A DNA stretch of 37,136 bases from an uncultured Pelagibacteraceae bacterium (GTDB lineage: Bacteria; Pseudomonadota; Alphaproteobacteria; Pelagibacterales; Pelagibacteraceae): assembly GCA_902604525.1 (NCBI GenBank), contig CACKYY010000011.1, forward strand, positions 1-37,136, in the 5' to 3' direction. The notes below the pieces were generated by a model. That model saw only the letters and a list, made by a program, of their open reading frames with translations. It did not search any database and had not been told where the DNA came from. The translations under genes and the position numbers were made by a program. Positions within the stretch are counted from its first letter, which is position 1; each line of letters begins with the position of its first letter. Below are positions 32,864 through 37,136 of the stretch, one piece after another.

Positions 32864-35491
32864 ATGATTTCTAAAAGTTTCAAAAAAATAACTATTAATA
32901 ATAAAGAATATGATTTTGCAGATATCAGCAATATTAAGGATATAGAAAAAATACCTTATACTTACAGAATTTTGATAGAAAATATAATTAGGCAGAATCT
33001 TTTGGGTCGTAATGATAATGCTGAAGCTCAAATACAATCAATTTTAGAAAAGCGATTAGGTCAAGCGATTAATTTTGCTCCGAATAGAATTTTAAGTCAC
33101 GACATTTTGGGTAAAGTTATGTTGGTAGATTTTATTGCTTATAGAGAAGCTCTCCAAAAAAAAGGAATTGATTCAAAAGATATTCAACCAGATGTGCCTG
33201 TAGACCTGGTTATTGATCATTCTTTGCAGGTTGATTATTTTGGAAGTGATAAAGCTGAAATTGAAAACTTAAAAAAAGAGTATGAAAGAAATTCTGAGAG
33301 ATTTTCTTTTTTAAGATGGTGTTCAAAATTTTTGGATAAAGTTAATGTAATTCCACCAGGGGTTGGTATTTGTCATCAGGTAAATATTGAATATTTATCT
33401 AAAGTCGTATGGAGAGAAAAAAAGAAAGATCTAAATCTCATTCATCCTGATACTTGCATAGGAACTGATAGTCATACTCCGATGGTAAATGCTATAGGTG
33501 TTTTAGGTTGGGGTGTTGGTGGAGTTGAGGCTGAAATTTCTATGCTTGGAAAAACAATACCCATGACTGTGCCTGAAATAGTTGGGGTAAATTTAAAGAA
33601 CCAACTTAAGGAAGGAATAACTTCAACAGACTTAGTTTTATATATTACAAAATTATTAAGAAAAAATAAGGTTGTTGGAAGCTTTATTGAATTTTGTGGA
33701 GAAGGAGTTGAAAGTCTTACTGTTGGGGATAGAGCAACTATTTCAAATATGGCACCAGAGTATGGGGCAACTGCAGTCTTATTTCCTGTGGATAAATCAA
33801 CTTTAGATTATTTGCGTATGACAGGGAGAAAAGATGAAGAAATTAAAGTTGTTGAAGAATATTCTAAACATCAAAAACTATGGCGAAGATCTGATGTTAC
33901 TCCAAACTATAACAGAGTTTTAAATCTTGATTTATCATCAATAGAACCTTGTGTTTCAGGACCAAAAAATCCTGAGGATAAAATTAATTTAAATAATTTT
34001 TCAAATGAAATTAATTCTCATTCAAACATGCTTTACAGTCAAGATTTACGAAGGGATGAATTTGAAGTACCTAATCTTGGTTACAAAGTAAAAGATGCAG
34101 ACATAATGATTGCAGCAATAACAAGCTGTACAAACACTGCAAATCCAAAAAATGTTATTGCAGCAGGTTTAATTGCAAAAAAATTAGTTGAGCTAGGTTT
34201 TAAAAAAAATAATAAAGTAAAAACATCTTTTGCACCTGGTAGCAAAGTTACAGCAGAGATTTTAAGTAGATCTGGTTTACAAAAATATTTAGATCAATTA
34301 GGTTTTAATGTAGTTGGTTTTGGATGTACAACTTGTAACGGTAGCTCAGGACCTTTAGACGAAAACTTGGCAAATACTATAGAAAAAGAAAAAATTTTTT
34401 CAGTTGCAGTGCTTTCAGGAAATAGAAATTTCCAAGGAAGAATACATCCCAATATAAGAGCTTCATACTTGGCATCTCCTGCATTGGTAGTGTTATTTTC
34501 TATAACAGGTAATGTCAAAATTAATCTTTTAAGTGACAGTTTAGGAAAAAGTACTAATGATCAAAATATTTTTTTAAAGGATGTGTGGCCCTCAAATATA
34601 GAGGTAGATAAAATTGTTAATGAGTTTTACAAAGCAGAAACTTTTAGAGAAAAGTATGATCAAGTGTATCAGGGAGGGAGTTTATGGGAAAATTTAAATG
34701 TTTCAAATTCCCAAGATTATGACTGGCCTGATAGTACTTATATAAAAAAACCTCCATACTTAAAACATGCAGAAGATAATCAAACTAAAGATATTGAACT
34801 AGCCCGACCACTAGTATTACTTGGTGACTCTGTCACTACAGATCATATTTCTCCCTCTAGTGTTATAACAAAAGGAACGGCGGCTTGGGATTACTTAACA
34901 AAACTTGGATTAGACTCTAAAGATTTTAATAATTACTTAACTCGAAGAGCCAATCATGAAATTGTAGAAAGATCTACCTTTGCTAGTTTAAGATTAAGAA
35001 ATTTAATGGTACCCAATCAGGAAGGAAGTCTTACAATTAAATATCCGGAAAATAAAGTAATGAGAATTTATGAAGCTGCAGTTCAATATAAAAAAGAGAA
35101 AAAAGAAATTATAGTTATAGCTGGCGAAAATTATGGATGTGGATCGTCAAGAGATGTAGCAGCTAAAGGACCATTATTAATTGGTGTGAGAGCAATAGTT
35201 GCAAAAGGATTTGAAAGAATTCATAGATCAAATTTAATTGGAATGGGATTGCTCCCTTTAGAATTTGAAAATGGACAAGGTATCAATGAGCTAAATATTG
35301 AAAGTTCAGATCAGTTTAGCTTATTAGGGTTAAATGATATTACAAATGAAAATAAAAAAGTGCTCATGAAAATACATAAACAAACAGGTGATATAATTGA
35401 AGTTACACTTAATGCTAGATTAGATGTTCCAGAAGAGTTAAATTTTTGGAAAAATGGTGGGATTTTACCTACAGCTTATAAGGAGGCTTAA
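32864..35491 (+). CDS. acnD: Aconitase family hydratase, AcnD-like (Fe/S-dependent 2-methylisocitrate dehydratase type)
   Basis: The 875-residue protein is a complete aconitase of the AcnA/AcnD clade with a [4Fe-4S] site: Cys422 in SCTNTANP, and Cys488 and Cys491 in GCTTCNGSSG. TCIGTDSHTPMVNAIGVLGWG and GENYGCGSSRDVAAKGP are intact. The segment GDRATISNMAPEYGATA is closer to AcnD than to AcnA as I remember them, and the gene is followed 5 bases later by a prpF homologue, the partner of AcnD in methylcitrate metabolism. AcnD makes 2-methyl-trans-aconitate from methylcitrate, which PrpF then isomerises. The alternative is that this is the main TCA-cycle aconitase; the neighbours make me favour AcnD type, with moderate confidence. 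Confidence 0.85.
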   Translation: MISKSFKKITINNKEYDFADISNIKDIEKIPYTYRILIENIIRQNLLGRNDNAEAQIQSILEKRLGQAINFAPNRILSHDILGKVMLVDFIAYREALQKKGIDSKDIQPDVPVDLVIDHSLQVDYFGSDKAEIENLKKEYERNSERFSFLRWCSKFLDKVNVIPPGVGICHQVNIEYLSKVVWREKKKDLNLIHPDTCIGTDSHTPMVNAIGVLGWGVGGVEAEISMLGKTIPMTVPEIVGVNLKNQLKEGITSTDLVLYITKLLRKNKVVGSFIEFCGEGVESLTVGDRATISNMAPEYGATAVLFPVDKSTLDYLRMTGRKDEEIKVVEEYSKHQKLWRRSDVTPNYNRVLNLDLSSIEPCVSGPKNPEDKINLNNFSNEINSHSNMLYSQDLRRDEFEVPNLGYKVKDADIMIAAITSCTNTANPKNVIAAGLIAKKLVELGFKKNNKVKTSFAPGSKVTAEILSRSGLQKYLDQLGFNVVGFGCTTCNGSSGPLDENLANTIEKEKIFSVAVLSGNRNFQGRIHPNIRASYLASPALVVLFSITGNVKINLLSDSLGKSTNDQNIFLKDVWPSNIEVDKIVNEFYKAETFREKYDQVYQGGSLWENLNVSNSQDYDWPDSTYIKKPPYLKHAEDNQTKDIELARPLVLLGDSVTTDHISPSSVITKGTAAWDYLTKLGLDSKDFNNYLTRRANHEIVERSTFASLRLRNLMVPNQEGSLTIKYPENKVMRIYEAAVQYKKEKKEIIVIAGENYGCGSSRDVAAKGPLLIGVRAIVAKGFERIHRSNLIGMGLLPLEFENGQGINELNIESSDQFSLLGLNDITNENKKVLMKIHKQTGDIIEVTLNARLDVPEELNFWKNGGILPTAYKEA

Positions 35492-35496
35492 GATTA

Positions 35497-36630
35497 ATGA
35501 CACAAAGATGGATCAAGGCTACATATTATCGAGGTGGAACAAGTAAAGGTGTTTTCTTTCAAAAGAAAGATTTACCTACCTCTAATCAAAAGGAGTTAAA
35601 TGATTTGTTTTTGAAAGTTATTGGAAGTCCAGACTCTAATAAAAGACAGTTAAATGGGATGGGTGGTGGAGTATCATCAGTTTCTAAGTGTGTAATTATA
35701 AGTCCATCAGATCGAGATGATGCTGATGTTGATTATAACTTCATTCAAATTGCTATAGATAAACCTATTGCAGAATGGAATAACAATTGTGGTAATTTAT
35801 CAGGTGCGGTTGGACCCTATGCAATTCAAGAAGGTATAATTAAACCAAAAGAAGGTGAAAATAAAATAAGAATTTACCAAGTTAATACTGACAAAATCAT
35901 ACATTCAACTTTTAATGTTAAAGATGGAAAACCATCAATTGAAGGTGACTATTCAATTGCGGGAGTTCATGGGACTGGATCCAAAGTTAGATTAGATTAT
36001 CTAGAACCTGGAGGATCTGGAACAGGAAAACTTCTTCCTACAGGAAATGTAATTGATGAAATAGAAATTAAAGATTTTGGTAAAATTAACGTAAGTATTA
36101 TTGACGCTGCAACACCTCTTGTATATTTGCTTGCAGAAGATATTGGTTTAAAAGGTACAGAAACACCAGATGAACTTGATGCAGAAGTTGATAAAATGAA
36201 TTTAATACAAAAAATAAGACGTAAATCTGCACATATTATTGGTTTATCAAAATCAGAAGATGATGCACCAATGAATACACCTAGAATTGGAATTGTAACT
36301 TCTGCAAAAGATTATGTTAGTTTGGATGGAACTAAAATTAATTCTAATGATCAAGATATTACAACTAGAATGTTTTCAATGGAAAAAACTCATAAAGCTA
36401 TAATGGGTACTGCTGGAGTAAATATTGGTGTTGCTGCTGCAATTGACGGTACTATCCCAAATAATGTGAAAAGAAAAGACTCTGACCCAATGGAACTACG
36501 TGCAGGAAATCCATCAGGAATAATGACAGCGGGAGCTGTGATAGAGAGTAAAGATGGAAAGCCATTTGCAAAATCTGCAATTTTTTACAGAACATTTAGA
36601 CCACTGATGCGTGGAGAAGTTTTAGTTTAA
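35497..36630 (+). CDS. prpF: PrpF family isomerase (2-methylaconitate / aconitate isomerase type)
   Basis: The 377-residue protein is of the PrpF family, in which members move double bonds in 2-methylaconitate, aconitate or oxalomesaconate. Family blocks are YYRGGTSKGVFF at 10-21, GMGGGVSSVSKCVIISPS at 54-71 with Lys64 matching the catalytic Lys as I recall it, and NCGNLSGAVGPYA at 97-109 (Cys98). The FAKSAIFYRTFRPLMRGEV near the end is also typical. A strong AAGGAGG ribosome site lies inside the end of the aconitase gene, 5 bases from its stop, so the two are co-translated. The last four bases overlap the convergent dioxygenase gene. Confidence 0.93.
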   Translation: MTQRWIKATYYRGGTSKGVFFQKKDLPTSNQKELNDLFLKVIGSPDSNKRQLNGMGGGVSSVSKCVIISPSDRDDADVDYNFIQIAIDKPIAEWNNNCGNLSGAVGPYAIQEGIIKPKEGENKIRIYQVNTDKIIHSTFNVKDGKPSIEGDYSIAGVHGTGSKVRLDYLEPGGSGTGKLLPTGNVIDEIEIKDFGKINVSIIDAATPLVYLLAEDIGLKGTETPDELDAEVDKMNLIQKIRRKSAHIIGLSKSEDDAPMNTPRIGIVTSAKDYVSLDGTKINSNDQDITTRMFSMEKTHKAIMGTAGVNIGVAAAIDGTIPNNVKRKDSDPMELRAGNPSGIMTAGAVIESKDGKPFAKSAIFYRTFRPLMRGEVLV

Positions 36631-37136
36631 GAAATTCTTAAATCTCCACTTATTTGAGTTCTGTGCATAACTCTTCTGGTATTTGGGTCAAAAGAGTCTC
36701 TTTTATGTAAGACAAAAAGATTTTTCCACATCAGCACTTCGTTATTTTGCCATCTATGAGTAAAAGTATATTTTTCTTGAGTGGCATGTGACCATAATTC
36801 ATTTAGTAACTTCTCACTTTCATCAATAGTCATTCCAACTATATAGGCATGTGGTCTCCTGCCAAGAAAAAGTGATTTTTTTTGGGTATTGGGATCTTTA
36901 AAAATAATTGGATGTTTTGCTCCTGGCGTTAGAGATGGATCAGCATTTTCTTCGTATCCTTTTCTTAATTGTCCTGCACTATTATGTGATGCATCATGAA
37001 TTAAAATTTTACCATCAATTTTTTTTATCAAACCATCTGGCATATCATCATAAGCAGCAATCATATTAGAAAAGTGTGTATCACCTTGATTTTTTGGAAC
37101 TTCTAAAGAATACAAAATGGCACCTTTTGGTGGGAT
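36627..37136 (-). CDS. TauD/TfdA family Fe(II)/2-oxoglutarate dioxygenase, C-terminal part (truncated by window edge)
   Basis: The frame is open from the window edge (IPPKGAILYSLEVPKNQG onwards) to the stop at 36627, so the N-terminus, including the first part of the iron site, lies outside. The visible part has the family segment GDTHFSNMIAAYDDMPDGL and the second half of the iron/2-oxoglutarate site in HKRDSFDPNTRRVMHRTQ (the final His and Arg). Such enzymes oxidise sulfonates, carnitine-like compounds or phenoxyacids. The gene is convergent with prpF by a four-base overlap, and its relation to the island is unknown. Confidence 0.88.
   Translation of the reverse strand: MPPKGAILYSLEVPKNQGDTHFSNMIAAYDDMPDGLIKKIDGKILIHDASHNSAGQLRKGYEENADPSLTPGAKHPIIFKDPNTQKKSLFLGRRPHAYIVGMTIDESEKLLNELWSHATQEKYTFTHRWQNNEVLMWKNLFVLHKRDSFDPNTRRVMHRTQISGDLRIS

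Noticed and set aside
1..37136. CRISPR arrays, tRNA or rRNA genes, insertion sequences, prophage
   Set aside because: I looked for regular repeats, cloverleaf and rRNA motifs, transposase or integrase domains and long terminal repeats and saw none; nearly all the DNA is accounted for by ordinary genes.

Overview
The window looks like a compact, AT-rich genome of a free-living marine alphaproteobacterium, most likely SAR11 (Pelagibacterales) or a close relative. The reasons are the strong A/T bias in coding and non-coding DNA, gaps of a few bases or start/stop overlaps between genes, an iron(III)-type ABC transporter, and a tandem glycine riboswitch in front of gcvTHP, an arrangement described for SAR11. 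I see no rRNA, tRNA, insertion sequence, CRISPR array or integrase, and no gap longer than about 200 bases lacks a gene except that the riboswitch occupies the largest one. Taxonomy is inferred, not computed.

Layout. 1-3779 (+) holds an iron(III)-type ABC importer: the end of the binding protein, a fused permease and the ATPase. 3769-7285 is mostly minus strand: an epoxide-hydrolase-like enzyme, then a DMT-family transporter followed 3 bases later by a glycine amidinotransferase; a 75-residue orphan sits between them on the plus strand. 7387-11655 (+) carries a SufU-like scaffold with an HPP membrane protein, a single-subunit NAD formate dehydrogenase, and an msrA-selO redox pair. 11658-13230 (-) is tspO followed by a FAD oxidoreductase; an SDR gene diverges from tspO.

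22270-14013 (-) is one tightly packed run: glycine riboswitch, gcvT, gcvH, gcvP, and then, only 6 bases after gcvP, a FAD oxidoreductase, a DUF1365 protein, a cyclopropane-fatty-acid-synthase-like methyltransferase and a DUF3833 lipoprotein. The second half resembles the lipid-modification genes of singlet-oxygen regulons. The packing suggests that glycine sensing may reach lipid modification genes.

22311-28595 (-) is a second packed run headed by an IclR regulator: an isocitrate lyase/PEP mutase family lyase, an AbrB-family membrane protein, an alpha/beta hydrolase, the 5-oxoprolinase subunits PxpB and PxpC without PxpA, and a DMT transporter. Divergent from it, 28695-36630 carries an MmgE/PrpD protein, a TcuA-like tricarballylate dehydrogenase, an Ldh2-type dehydrogenase (on the minus strand), an AcnD-like aconitase and a PrpF-family isomerase. 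A truncated TauD/TfdA dioxygenase ends the window. Taken together this half reads as an uncharacterised catabolic island for small tricarboxylic or branched carboxylic acids: oxidise, isomerise, hydrate, cleave. It lacks a methylcitrate synthase, so it is not the ordinary propionate pathway. Two clear palindromes sit at its promoters and are good operator candidates.

A metabolic thread across the window is glycine and one-carbon units: glycine amidinotransferase and the glycine cleavage system both use glycine, formate dehydrogenase oxidises C1 carbon, and the lyase of the catabolic island could release glyoxylate, a glycine precursor.
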